Of a DNA stretch of 64,000 bases, positions 36,402-50,100 are shown piece by piece (the first letter of the stretch is position 1; each line of letters starts with the position of its first letter). Location of the stretch: the NCBI GenBank assembly GCA_048213135.1, contig PS015022.1, forward strand, positions 1 to 64,000, written 5' to 3'. The position numbers and the translations under genes are program-made. This DNA is from Reclinomonas americana ATCC 50394. Lineage: Eukaryota; Jakobida; Jakobea; Jakobida. The notes beneath the pieces were generated by a model. The model saw only the letters and a list, made by a program, of their open reading frames with translations. It ran no database searches and was not told the origin of the DNA.

Positions 36402-38001
36402 TCACGTCCGCACAATGCTCAGCTTGAGATGCAGGTATAGTTTCTTGATGGAGAGCAGCGACAGTTTCTGCAGGAGGGAGGATGTCAACGAGAGCAGCAC
36501 AACAACAACATCGCGGACATGCTCGAATGCAACAGCAACCTTGCGCGTAAAGTCTGCCCGCCACATGAAGCAAAGTGAGAAAGCGGTAGACGACAACACC
36601 GGGTAGCATGGCTAGCGTGCACACCTGTCGGCTTCTTGTAAATCTCCAGCGCAATCGCACCGTCCTTCACCTCGTCCATCTCCATGAACGAGAAACACCG
36701 CGTGCTGATCTTGCCGGGCTTGTGCTTGTAGTGCTTCATCTCGAAGAAGATGGTGGCCGTTGGTCCGAGGTCCTCCAGTGGCGTCTGAATGTACACCGAG
36801 AAGCCAAAGAGCAGGTGTCGACTCTCGCGGTTCGGCGAGTACGGCGTCTCCTGCGGTGGCTCCAGCTGCTCACCCTTTGCATCTGCAATCATGGACGCAC
36901 AGTTGCATCATCTCTTCAGCACACGCAGGCATGGGCGAGGTGCAGGTGACTTGCGGCGCCGCAACTGACGACAGTGATGGCGATGAGCGGATCAAAGTAG
37001 CGCGGTGCATCCTTCAGACCGATCTTGTTGACGTCGATCTGCAGGTAGCTGCGGTTCGGCTTCAGCACCGGCTGCGACAGCAGCTTGCCACCGCGCGCAA
37101 TCTCCGTCGAACCCGGCCCACCCGCCGAACTCGAGCCCACCGAACCCGACGCACCGCCCGCAGCCGCCGATCCACCAGCACCACCTCCCCGCGCCTGCGG
37201 CGACGACGGCGACATGGACATTACCGCATCGCCCGAGGTCGGCGACGAGCTCTCCTCGTCCGAGTCGGCACCCGTCGGCGACGCCTCGCGCACACGGCCA
37301 CGCAGCGTCGTCACCGTCGTCGGTCGCCCACTCGCCGTCCGACTCGGCTCCTCGTCCACCAGCGCCGCCTCCAACTGCGCCGAAAACGGCGCCAAGTTCA
37401 CCGGAAACTGCGCCACATCCCTTCCCTGCTCCAACGTGCTCAACACTGCACCCGCACAAATCAGTGTCATTGCCTGCACAGTGCGCGCGATCAAGACACT
37501 GACCGCTCTTGAGCAGCTTCATATCATCAGCACTGATGCCGCGATGATTCGCCGTTCGAATGGCATACAAGCGCAGACGCAGTGTGTTGGCAAACTTGAC
37601 CAGTGTGCTCTGCTCAATCAATCAATCAGTGTTTGGCGCGCGCTTATCATGACAAGTCGTAATGAGTATGCAACCTTGATGCGACTGTAGTCGGCGCTCT
37701 CTGACGCGCTGTTGATTGCCATCAGCAATCTGCAACAAGACAGAGAGAATGAGTGAGGCAAAGAGAGTGAGAGGCAGAGAGAGTGTGCATGCAAGATGAG
37801 TCGCAACTTGTCGTATGACTCTGTGGCCTCCACCATCTGACCCCACGTGTCAGAGTCGACCGCATCTGCACACAGAGACACAGAGAGACACACACACAAA
37901 GAGAGTGACATTAGACAACTCCTTCTCATGCACATCTCTCGCTCGTTTTCTCACAGACCATCCAGCAGACGCTTCCACCGTCTCAACTCCACAGCAGACA
38001 T
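36402..38001 (-). CDS. AIDA-like protein with Aida-type C2 domain
   Basis: Reverse strand. The start ATG at 38,001 opens MSAVELRRWKRLLD; next exon DSDTWGQMVEATESYDKL matches the N-terminal helical domain of AIDA. After a Ser/Gly-rich linker comes the C2 domain: NRSYLQIDVNKIGLKDAPRY, FDPLIAITVV, TIFFEMKHYKHKPGK, SFMEMDEVKDGAIALEI, and a last exon (36,467-36,402) with LLSIKKLYLHLKL. In vertebrates AIDA binds Axin and dampens JNK signalling and also acts in ER-associated degradation; the C2 domain is predicted to bind phospholipid. Role in a protist is unknown. The 5' end lies 141 bases from the divergent giant gene. Confidence 0.85.
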
Positions 38002-38141
38002 TCAACACTGAGCGCGCGCGTGAGAGAGACAGAGATAGTGGAAGACTGCGCGCGCGGGACAGTTTGCGTGGACAATAACCGTGACGTCAGCAGAGCCGGT
38101 GCGCTAACACACACCGTCTCTCTCTCTCTCTCCGCGCTGTG

Positions 38142-41100
38142 ATGGACGGTGATGCAGTTGGACGGGAGCTGAGGTGAGCAACTGCTTGTGTGCATATCTG
38201 TGTGTGTCTGTGTGTGTGTCTTATATTGTGTGTGTGCGTGTTCAGGGCGTATGAGGTGTGGGTACGCGGATGGATCGGTGAAGACGAGTATCCGGGCGAT
38301 GAATCGCTGGGTTTTGTGGAGGACTTGCAGAATGGTAACACACGATGCACGTGTTGGTAATCCGTTGTGTGTGCGGCCCACTGAACGCTCTCTTCTCTCC
38401 CCGTTTGTTGGTGTCTGCTTGCGTGTTTGTTTGCGTTTGGTTTCGTGTGCGTTAGGCCGCCTGCTGGCTCGCTTTGCGGAGCGATTGCTGGGTCTGAAGA
38501 TCGGTGCCATTGCGGTCAATGTTGCTCCGTCCATGATTGTGCTGGAGGTCAGTCTCTGCTCTTCTCTCCCCCCCTCTTGCACACACACGCACATGCACAC
38601 TGCGTCTTCGCCTCTCTCTTTTGCCCGCTTTCCGTCTCGTTTGTGTGCGATCGCCGATCGCGGTCCGTTTTTCATGTGAAATTGGACCACACTCACACTC
38701 GTCGGGTGGGCCCCGTTCCTGTCCAACTGCAGCATCGCACCAATCTGAAGGAGGTGTTTGCGGCACTGCAAAAAGCCGGTTACTCACCACCGGCATCGCT
38801 CTTTGGCAGCAAGCCGGAGAATGGTGCGTTGTGTTCCACCGGTGTGCGTGTCGTCATTCCGAACTGACGAGTTTTTTTTTCCTCCTCGTAGTCATTACCG
38901 ATCGCGATGAGGCCGGTGTCACGGAGATCATGTGGTCGCTTTTTGAGCACTTCATTCTCAACCAGATCTCGTACGGCGGACTCGGCGGCCAAGTTGCGTG
39001 CTCTCACATACCCGCTCCCACGCACCCACAGCACTCACCTCCCTCCAGGAGGCACTGATTCAATGGCTGAGAGATCTGGTGCGCGTCTTTCCAACGGTGG
39101 AATTCAACGACTTCCCCGAATCGCTGCGCACTGGCATCATCCTGTGCTACGTGTACCATCGGTTCGACTCGTCGGCGCTGCCGATCCGCGAAATCATTGT
39201 GGGGAGTCCCACGGAAGAGAACTTTCGCCGCAATATCGCGAATGCGCTCGACGTGGGTGCGCGGCATTTTGAGGTACCGGCCGTGTTCGAGCCGGAGGAG
39301 CTGCTTGGCCCACAGCCGAGTCAGCGGATCGTCACGCTCTACATTGGTCTCGTGCACAAGCGATTCGAAAAGTCGGCACGAGTTGCGTTGTGACAAGCGA
39401 TGAGGATTGCTCTTGACAACAAAGGATACGCATCGCACTGACACTCCTACCTATATCGCAGTCGACCATCAATCTGCGACGTCTGGCGCAGCTGGTCCGC
39501 TTCCAGCTGGTGACCGAGGACATGAAGCATCGACAAATCTCACTGACCGGCACGCTGTTGGACTGGATCGACAAGAGCCACCAGCGACTGAGCACGGACG
39601 ACATGCCCGGAACACTCAAGGAGATTGAGCGCAAAGACGCCGACTTTGACCAATTCCGCTCGGAGATGTTCGAGGCTGGTGCGTCGCTGCACTTTGCGCT
39701 GTGTTTGTATGTGTGCATCACTGACCACTCGCATGTCACAGGCTTGTCGGCAATGGTCGAGGTGCTCGATGGCTATCACGAACTGTACGCACGCACCGCT
39801 TCTCGGCGACGACGCATGGTGGAGCTGCCGGCCGACTGCTCTCGTGAGGTGCGCTTTCCATTATCGTTTGCGCTCGTCCCCACCCTTGTGCGTCTGTGCG
39901 TGCTCATGGTTCGTTTGCAGAACGTGGAGGCTCGCTTTGTGTCACTGATTGACGCGCAACAAGCGTTCGAGCAATCGTTGCTGTCGAGCCATGGCGTTTC
40001 GACAGCCATCGACAGCATGTGCCAGTTTTTCGACACGCAGGGATCGCAGTTCTCCGGCTGGGTGGATGTCGAGACACACAAATTGCTGGACGACGCCAAG
40101 CTCGACGGCGATGAGTCGCCACTCACCGCCGTTGCACCGCAGTCGCCACGCGGTCACGGGTCACCAGTCGGCGATGAGGAGATGCTGTCATTGCCGGAGC
40201 TGTTGGTTTCGTTGTCTTCACTTTCTACAGAGCGGCTGTCCTTGCCTCCCACTCACATCGTCACCGGTAGGATCGCGAGCGAGAATTGAACGATGTGCAC
40301 ATGAAGCGCATGCGTTATGAGGCGGTGTTGGAGGATCTGCGTGTGTTGGACATGCAGCTCCGCACGCGCGGTGTGACGGATCCGGAATTTGGCGAGTCAA
40401 CACTGGAGGAGTTGGATCGTCTGTGGCAGGAGTTCGAGGGTGTGTACTTCTCCAAGGAGAGCGCTGTGCAGAAGCGCATCATGGGCGTGTTCCAGGCCAA
40501 GTTCCTGCAAGCCAAATTTGCGGTGCTGGCGGAGGATTTCACGTTCGAGATGGCGCGCGTGGTGGGCAAGCTGGAGGCGCCGTGGCTCGGCTACTTGCAG
40601 CTGAAGAAGACCGTGGAGGACTTTGACGGGGAGTTGCGCAAGTTCAACTCCACCTTGGACATGCTGCGCGAGCTGGAGGTCAGCACGCGCTCGTTGACGC
40701 ACGAACCCAACCCCGACACGAATTTCACGTACTCGGTGTGTTTGACATCCTCCACGAGGCTGTGTGTGTGTGTGTGTGTGTGTGTGTGCCACCTTGCTCA
40801 CCCACTCTTTTTGTTCTTGTTCGTGATACCAGACACTGGTGGATGTGCAAGACGAGGTGCGTGTGCTCATCACGGCTGCGGAGACGGACCTCAAGCGCAA
40901 GAGCGAAATCGAAGAGGCCAAGTTGACGTTTGTGGCCCGCTGCAAGACGGTGCACGATTTCTTGACGGCTCGTGCCCCACGGCAAGTCATGCAAGCTCTG
41001 GTGGTTGCTTTCCCCGGCCGCCACGGTGTTGAGGGTGACACTGCCTCTTCGTCGCCGACGACGCAGCACGAGTTTGATGTGGAGCAGGCATCGGCAGCCA

Positions 41101-44100
41101 GTGCACAGATGAGCTCGCTTGTGCGTGAGCAAAAGGCGCTGCAGACTCCGCTGCAGGAGGCGGCGCGGACATGGGAGTTTTTGAGTCTGCGCGGCGTCTC
41201 CGAGTTGTTCCCCTTCCGTATCGACTCGGTGCGATCGCGCTTCACACTGACCGAGGGCGTGCTGCAACTGCTGGAGGAGTTCATGCGCGGCCAGTTGGAG
41301 AGACATCGCACTGCTACCGAACAGCTGGCGGTGCGTGCTGTCTGCAACACAACGAGCATTGCTTGTATCTCTCTCACTGTGCGTGCGTGTGTGTGTGCGT
41401 AGCTTCTGGAGCGCCAGGCTGCGGCATTCAGTTCACATGCGGATTCCGTTCTCGCTGCCATGCAGACGCGAGACGACGGCCAGTGGGCCTCATCGGACGC
41501 ACGCAAAACGGCACTCGACGAGGTCGACCGCTTGCTGGCCGACCTCGGCTCCAGCGGCCCGTCGCTCGAAGCTCTGTCACAGACGTTGTCGCAAGTTCTC
41601 GTGCGTGAACTTGCCGTGCGCCGTCGCAGTGGGGCTGTGGAGTTGCTGCAGGTGCGTCACGATGTCGTTGAGTTGACACACATTCTTCCTCTGCACCCGC
41701 CTAACACATCTGTCCGTGTGACAGAACGCGATTGGCAAACTGTTTGGGGTGGCCATTCTGGTGCTGCGCAAGCGTGGTGAGCTGCAGGAGATGGCGTTTG
41801 TGGCGAAGCGCGACGAAACCATCACGGAGAAGATGGAACAAACAATGACGGAGCTGACTGATTGGATGGTCGGTGCGAACTCGGGTGTGCTCCGCCAGCT
41901 GCACCTGGAACAGCTCATGTCGACCGTGGTCGAATTCGGCGCACGCACAATCAGCCGCGACCTCATCCACCGACTGTTCGGCAAGCTGCACCACCATTCG
42001 GCGCGCTTTGTGGAACCAAAGATGAACTCGCTGATGCAACACTGGGCAACGATGGAGTCGCAGCTGCGTGCGAAGACGGCCAACATGCTGACGCACGAGG
42101 CGAAGATCCTCTTCCTTCGTCACTTTGGGGCGCACTTGGAGCGTGTCAGGAGCGATCTGACTGCGGTGCGCGCCGAGAGTGAGAACCATGTGTGGGCCAC
42201 CGACAGCAAGGGTGCGCCGGAGTTGTCTCCCGACGGTGCTCGCAAGTTGGCCACCATCATGGGAGTTTCGTTGGCATTACGTGTGTTTGTTTCGTTGGGA
42301 ACGCAGGAGTGCTGATGGTTCTTTGTCGTGTTGCTTGCAGAATGACTTTGAGGCCATTGTCAAACTGCGCGCCCGTGTGCAGCCGTTGTACACGTACATT
42401 CGCGTGTTGACCTCGGCCTATGCTGTGGCACAGGAGGTTGGCGACTTGTGCGTCACTCCCGAGAATACGGCCTTGTTGGAAGGGGTTCGTTTTATTGATC
42501 GCATGATGTCTTCGGTCTCTCGTCCCACTGCTGCTGACTCCGCGCTGTGCAGTTGCAACAAGAGGCGTCGCTGGTTCGTCAGATGATTCTGGCTCGCAAC
42601 GACCGCGTCAAGACATTCGTGAAGACCATGAGCGATATTGCGGCCACTCGTCGCCAGTACCGTATGGACGCCACTGCTTTCCTGCAACTGTTGGACCGCC
42701 AGCGCGATTCGCTGACGATTCAAGTGGGCGTCGTCACCTTGAATGAGATTCACGTGCGTCTCTGTGTGTGTTTGTGTGCCTCTGCACACGATTCTTACCT
42801 CTCCGTGGCGACGCAGGAACTCGCGCGGAGGCACGAGATGCTGGCCGGCGAATGTGACTCGCTGCAGGTTGAGCTGGAGAAGCTGCGACAGACGTGGTCG
42901 ATGGTGGCGGAGACCGACGCGGCCAGTCTCGACGTTGGCGAGTACTCGGTTCCGGTGCGTAATGGAGTGTTGAGCTTCGGGATTGTGAACATTGTCTCAC
43001 ACAACGATGTTGCGTGCAGTATCTTGAGCACCAGTTCCAACACGTGCGCAAGTTGCTGCACGAGTTTTACGACGAGATCTCCATGGCGGACCGCAAGCAG
43101 GGTTTCTTGCACAGAGTACGTCTTTGCAGCGCCTTTCCCTCGTCTTTACACTTGGCGCTGTGCTCACTGTGCCACCTGACAGTTGTGGGAGTGGAACCGC
43201 ACTCACGTGCTGGTGATTGGCGACTGGGCTGACCGACTGGAGATGGCAGTCAGCACTGTGCGACTGGCGGCCTCTCTGGCCGATGTCGAGGTTTCGTCTT
43301 GGTGTTTTCTTGGCAGTGCTTTGACCCAGCGACTGACGAGTGTTGTGCGCGCACAGTCGGCGTTCCTCATTCTGGGCGAGTTGGAAGCCGAGGGGCGATT
43401 CCACTTGCAGTTGTTGCACGACGTGGTGCAGAAGGAGCGTGCGTTGCAGCGCGAAGGACTGGACATTGAGGAGAATGAGGCGTACCAGGTGCGTTCCGTT
43501 TTTATCACCGATGTGACGTGCACGCGATTGATGTGCTAATCGCTTCAACCAACACCACCACAGCGCCTGGAGGATCGATTGAAGATGGGCCAGAAGCGGC
43601 TGCTGGACACACATCGCGTGCTGGACGATCAACGTGTGGTGCTGGAGTTGAGCGAAGACGCCAGGCACATACTGCACCGCCACCTCACCTCCATTCGGAA
43701 GGTGATGCGTCGCCTGAACGCCGAGCACATGCTGTTCCCGACAAACATCGACTTTGCGTTTTTGGTGCGTACTGCATGCATGGCTACCGTCGTCATACGC
43801 TGTGTCACACTCACCACGTCGAATCTGTGCGGCGCTGCAGACTCAACTGAACACACTGCGCGGTGCACTGGACAAGGTTCTCGGTTTGCAAGTGAGCCTC
43901 GCCGAGGACGCCCGACGAAGGGACGAGCTCCGTGAACTCGTCGGTCAGCTGCGCGAGCGGGTGCCACAGGCAGCCATCCCATTTGCGGCCGTGTTCGAGG
44001 TTTTGTAACGAGTGCCGACGTCATGCACAGTTTGTTGGCCGTGCACTCACCCGCCTGTGCGTGCGACGGAGCAGAAGGTGCACGCCGAGTATCTGTCATG

Positions 44101-47100
44101 TGAGCACGCGCTCCATGAGCGCGAGCTGTTGCTGCGAGAAAAGATCGACACGGAGACGCGCCTGGAATTTGTGGCCGAAGAGTACAACCGCCAAGCCGCG
44201 GTGGTGCTGCAGGCACTGGAGACGGAGGAGGACTACATTCGTCGTCTGTCGACTTCATTTGCGTCGGTGGAGGCGACACAAGAGAGCTTCTCGCGCATCA
44301 GCGACGTTGAGCGGAAGCTGCGCGAGTTGGACGCGCACGTGTTGGACTTGCGCAGTTTGCACGAGGAATTCGGTACCACCTTTACGGAGATCATTCCTTT
44401 CCCGGTACGCAAGCCGCAACCATCGTTGTGTGTGATCGTCTGACTGACTTGCCTCCCTTGCAGCTGCTGAATGGACGTGCCGATCAAGTACTCCACTTGT
44501 GCCAGTCGCACAAGCGCAAGCTGATGGAGGAAAACGAGAAGCACCGTGCTGTCGATGGTCTGCATGCCGATCTGGCGGAACGGCTGGCCAAGTTGACCAC
44601 TTGGCTCGACTACGCCTTCTCCTTGGTGGCCTCCATGAAGACCAGTTCACTGGCTGAGGACGTGGAGACGGACTTGGAGGTGCTGCGAAAGCTGCGCGCC
44701 GCCGAGGCTGCACACTCGCGCGAATTGGCGTATGCGGCACGGCTCACGGTGGAGATCATGGCGACACCCGGCGGTGCCATGATCCCGAATCGCCACACCA
44801 CGCTGACTCTGCAGATTGTGGAGGAGCACTGGCGCACGTGGATTGAGCAGAGTCGCAAGAAAATGCACCAGCTGGACGACCGCTTGAGACGGTTGCACGC
44901 GTTTGAAGAGAACAAGGTTTGTTTGCGTGCATGTGTGTGTGCGTGTGTGTGTGTGTGGACTGCTTTGCTGACTACATGGTGCGTGTGTTTGTGTGTGTGC
45001 AGTTGTTGTTTGCCGAGTTTGCGCTCGAGCTGAACGAGTGGCTGAAGCGATCCAAGCGTGGTGTGGCGGCCGTCAGCGTTGGCACGTCGGCCATTGAGAC
45101 GGCGAGCCAGCGTCGCATTCTCGAGTTCTGGAAGTTGCAGCAATCGGAGAAGCGGCGCCTGCTTGACGACGTCACGACGCTGTTTGCGACGCTACAGACC
45201 GGCATGAGCGAATTCCCGTCGTCCAGCGATGCTGACTACGCGGTGTTGTACAATGTGCGTCACGCTACGTGCCAACCTGTCAACAAAGTAGTAAGACTCA
45301 ACGGCGCACTGCAGGAGATTCAAGCGCGCTGGAACTCGCTGGAGGTGGACGTGGACGAGAAGGACCGTGCCCTTGTGTCTGTGGAGCAGGTGCATAGCAA
45401 GGTGTCGGCTTTGCGCGAGGACTTCTCGGAGCAGAAGGAGACCTTCCGCGAGTGGCTCCACCTGTTGCGCCAGCGCATGCTTCTGGTGGCGCAGGCGAAT
45501 GTGTTTGACGAGGTGCAGACGACGATTGAGGAGTTTGAGGCACGAAAGCACCAGGACGGCGTGATGCAGCTGCACAGTGTGTCGAAGGCGTACCAGTCGT
45601 TGCTGGCCTCTGGTGAACCCGATCTGGGCGAGATTCAGGTGTGTTTGTGTGCTGTGAATGCTCGTCATGTTATGCACGCACATTATCCTTGTCTCACTGT
45701 GTTTGCTTGTCGCCACGCAGTATCTGGAGGAGGAGTGGGGCACTGTGCAAATTGTGGTGCGTCGCATGAAAGAGCTCATTGCGGATCAAGTGCGGAAAGA
45801 GACAGAGCGGCTGGAGGTGCTGGAACGTCACCGATCGGTGGTGGAGGCGGCGCGCCAGCTGCGTGACTCCACACAGCAGACGCTGTCCGACATGGACACG
45901 TCGGATTGCACCCTTGCCCTCCTGGTCGATCACACGAGTGCGCTGAAGACCATGTACCGTCAGCATCTCAACTACGTCTCGTCGAACGCGACACAGTGGC
46001 TGCACGCCGAGTTTGAAGTGCTGGAGAAGGCCGAGAATCTTTTCCCCGACACCAAGGTGAGTGTTTTTCTTATCGATGCTCTTCTGTCCGTCATCGTCTC
46101 TCGTCTCACCGGTGTCGCCAGATGACTGCCGTGTGGATCGAGTATCATCGCCAGCTGAGTCGCCAGATGCACGAGCATGCTGCAGAAATGGATCGCCTGC
46201 TGCGGCTTGATGGTGCGACGTATGCATGTCCAAGTGTTGTTGATTTTTTCGCTGTATCTCACTTGCATGTGGCAGATGTGGTGTCGAGCTATCAGTTCGA
46301 AGCCGACGATTTGTACGAGTGGGCCAGTGCACAAAAGACCATGTTGTCGCCTCTGGGCTGGAGTGCAGCTGCTGGCTCGGTGAGCGTTCCACTCCGTCTC
46401 TTGCGTGCTTTTCGAAAAATGATCCCTCACTGGCAACGCCCACTAGGTCGAAAATCCGCAGCGTGAACGCGACCTCGACAATCCAGTGTCACCGCGTTCT
46501 GGTAGTGGCCAGTCATTTGAGACCATGGCGCCTGTCAATATTCAGCAGCGCACTCTCAACCACTTTTTCAACACGCGAATGGAGGCACAGCAACGGCTGG
46601 AGCGCATCAACGAACTGTGGGCTGCACTGGACCAGGAGGACGTGCTCAATCAGCTGCAACTGCGCTCGCCGTTCGAGTTTGAGCAGCTGCTCAAGGACCT
46701 TGACTGGCAGGCGCAGCAGCGCACGGCACGTGTGGAGGCACTCCGCGATGCCGTGTTGTACGTGGCCGGGCAGCGGGCCGAGTGGGCCGACGCCGCGTTG
46801 GCGTGGATGGCGGTGCATGCGTCTGTGATGCAGCGCCTGCTGCAGCTGGATCTTGGCTACTCGGAAGGCGCTCTGCAGGGCGTGGTGGCCACCATTGACG
46901 AGATCGAGCAGCAGTGTTCGGGTCTGGAGAAGCAACTCGCGGTGCTGCGGTCGGATATCAATCGTATCAGCAACGAGACGATGGCACCGCCGTCGGCTGC
47001 CGCCTCGCTGGTGTTTGCGCGCATTGCTGAGGTGAGTCGGCGGCGACGGCTGTCACGTAGATTATTTGCCTCCTCATTCTTAATTCTCTTCATCGTGAAT

Positions 47101-50100
47101 GCAGACACTGGATGTCGACTTGCGTACGGCGCGCGATGGTATCGCCTTCCGCCGGCAGATTGCCGACGCGCGCATCGCCGTGATTCAGCACGCCGCCAGT
47201 GTCCGACAAGAGTTCTTGACCAAGGTACGCCTTCTCTCTCTGTGGTTGCTTCGAGCACACTCACTTATTGATGATGGATGCATCGCTTGCGCACACTCAG
47301 TGCGACGATCTCGGAGCGTATCTCACGCACTTTGAGCCGCTGGATCCGGACGATTACGCCGACGAGAAGGGCCTGTTGCACGCGGTGACCAACTTGCGAC
47401 ACGAGCACACCGTGCGTAGCGAGACATTGTCGCGTGTGGTCGCTTGCCAAGACGAGTTGCGACGATCGGGTGCACCAAAGGTCTCCAGCTCCGGCCACTT
47501 GAGCTTGCGAGTTGCGTGCTCATGCACTCGCAAACATGCATCCAACACATCCCTTACTCGATTGTCATGTGAGCAGGAGCTGCTGTCGCGCTGGAAGGGC
47601 GTTACCATCCACTTGGATCAAATGCTGGAGCGCGCACTGAGCGGCGATCGTGGTGAGCTGCCGTCGACGGAGGTGCGCATCAGTCATTTGCTGGACGCCG
47701 GCTACCTGCACCACTTGGTACGAGCGAGTGCGCACACATTGACGCGATTGCCCGCCTATGATGTGGCAAGTCGTGTGCGAGCCGAGGAGGCGGCGGAGAG
47801 AGCTCGTCTCGAGGCTGAAGCTGCTGCGGCTGCCGGAGACGATGACAGCAGCCTCGAAGACCGCAGCACCATGTCCAGCGGCGATTCTCGTGGCACCGAC
47901 AGCAGCCGCCGCAGCTCAGTGCGGTCCTCGGCCACGGCCGGCGATGCGCACCACCTGCTGCCGTCGCAGTCTGTGAGCGCCGATCCACTCATTTCTCTGC
48001 ACGATTTGCAAGAGTCGGCAATGGGTCTCTTTGTCGTGCGCGAGAGCATGAAGGACGCGGCGCCTGTCCTCGACAGCTTGATTCAAGAGCCCGACACCGA
48101 CAAGTTCAAGTACCAACCGGCGGCTATTGCAGGCACTTGGAACACGGTGCGCGACGAGCGAGACGAGATGGAGGGCATTCTGTGCGATCAAGGCGATCGT
48201 ATCGTCGACAAGTTGCTGCAGCGTGGCCAGCAGAGGTGTGTCCCCGTCGTCGTGATTTTCTCTCTCATCTCCAAGTCTCTCACTCATTGGCGTGCGCACA
48301 GCGGCCTGGTGAATCATGTGGCTCGATGGATGGCTCTGAACGAGGAGAAGATGTGGGCACTGCATGCCGAGATTGAGCGGGAGGGCACGTCGACTCGTGA
48401 CGGCGAGAATGGTGGCGACCCGTCCTCGGCGCCGAGCTCCCTCACGGCCAGCGCACTGCAGCAACAGCAACACCAACAGCAGCACGCACAGCAGCGCTCG
48501 TCGTCCGTCGGACGCCGGTCACGCGCGCGCAGTGTGGCGTGGGGCGACAGCTCACCGCCGCCGCCAAGCGGTTCGCGCAACTCTGTCGCAAGTCCGACGG
48601 CTGCCGCCGGCTCTACTGGCCGCAAACGCCGCGGTAGCTGGTGGGGTCGACACGCAACCTCGAACAGCATCTCGTCGCCGGAGGCAGTTGTGCGTCTAGA
48701 ATCCCGACACGTAACACTTCTGTACTTGCAGACTCATGCCCGCGCATTTTGTTCATTGCACAGACGCTGGCCAGCGAACAAGAGGCCATTGCCGAACTGT
48801 TTGACGAAGAAGCCAGTCGGTCGCCAACCTTCCCGGCGGAGACACTGGCGAGCTCGTCGACAGTGCGTCTGGACCAGTTCCGCGAAATGTTGCCCAAGTG
48901 GCGCTCTTTTGCGGACGTGTCACGCACCGTGCGACGCGAGGCGGAGCGTTTCACGGGCGCCGAGTTCCGCGATCTCGTCTCCGATGTGGAGACAAGTGGA
49001 CGGCCGGCGATTGCTGATTCGCTGCACTACGCGTTGCGCGTGTCGCAGTTGCACCTGGGTGGCGGTGCAATCAATGTCACCCTGGCCGGTGGACAGGCGC
49101 AGCAGCTGTCGCCAACAGCGCAGGCGTCGATGGCTGGTCAGTCGTCGCAACCGCCGCCGCTGGCAGGACCGGGAATGCGCGCCTCCATGAGTCTGTTGGC
49201 GGCGGGTGCGGGTGATGCCTCGCCGCAGTCACTGGCGACACAAGATCCGATTCCGCTCCTGCAGCGGACGCTGGAGAATGTGCGGACGCAACACGACATT
49301 CTGCGGTCGGCGTGTACCCGCCTGGCCGACGCGTCGGTGCTGACACAAATGGCCGACTTTGTCGAGCGCACTGTTGAGCAGTGTGCGCAGAGTATTGAGG
49401 GCTTTACGGAGCGCTCGCGCGAGCGTGAGGCACAGTTGCCGCAGAACGCAGCACTGTGGGGCAAGTACAAGGAGGGCTTTAGGGATCTGCGAGGTGAGCC
49501 TGTCGAGTTGTGGCTTGCTTGTCGTGCGTCACACTGACGTTGTGTGTGCGTGTCTATGCAGAGCGTCTGCGGTCGCTGTCGGACCTGATGGATCGCAAGG
49601 CGGCGAATCACGATGTCAGCATGGATGTGCGCGTGTTTGCATCGCAGCGACTGGGAGGACCAACCACAAAGGAGTCGATCAGCATGGCCGATCTGGAGTC
49701 GCCACGTGCTCCTCGCAGACGCACCAAGACCACCATGGACAACAAGGTCATGGGCGAAGAACTCGTCATCGATTTCCGCATCCAGCAGGAGGTGCAGTTG
49801 CTGATGCAGATCCGCGACCTGACGTTTGCCGAGGAGGCACGGTTGTCGGAGCTGGCGTTCTTGTACAATCGATTGCTGGGTGAGGCGGTCGAGGAGCACT
49901 GGAGCATTCCTGGTGCGTGAGTTTGCGCGAGTACGGGAGTGTGTGTGTGTGTGTGCTTGTGTACTGAATCGCGACCGCAGCCGAGCTGGAGGGTTACCAG
50001 ATAGATCGGGTGGCCGTGGAGTGGGTGCAGTTGGTGGAACGCGCCGAGGGCATGCTGGCCAAGCTGCGCGAACGTGAGGGCGGTCTCTCCAGCTTCGACA

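Noticed and set aside
40764-40790. (TG)n tract as a regulatory or Z-DNA element
   Set aside because: It lies inside a normal short intron of the giant gene, where TG/CT-rich filler is the rule.
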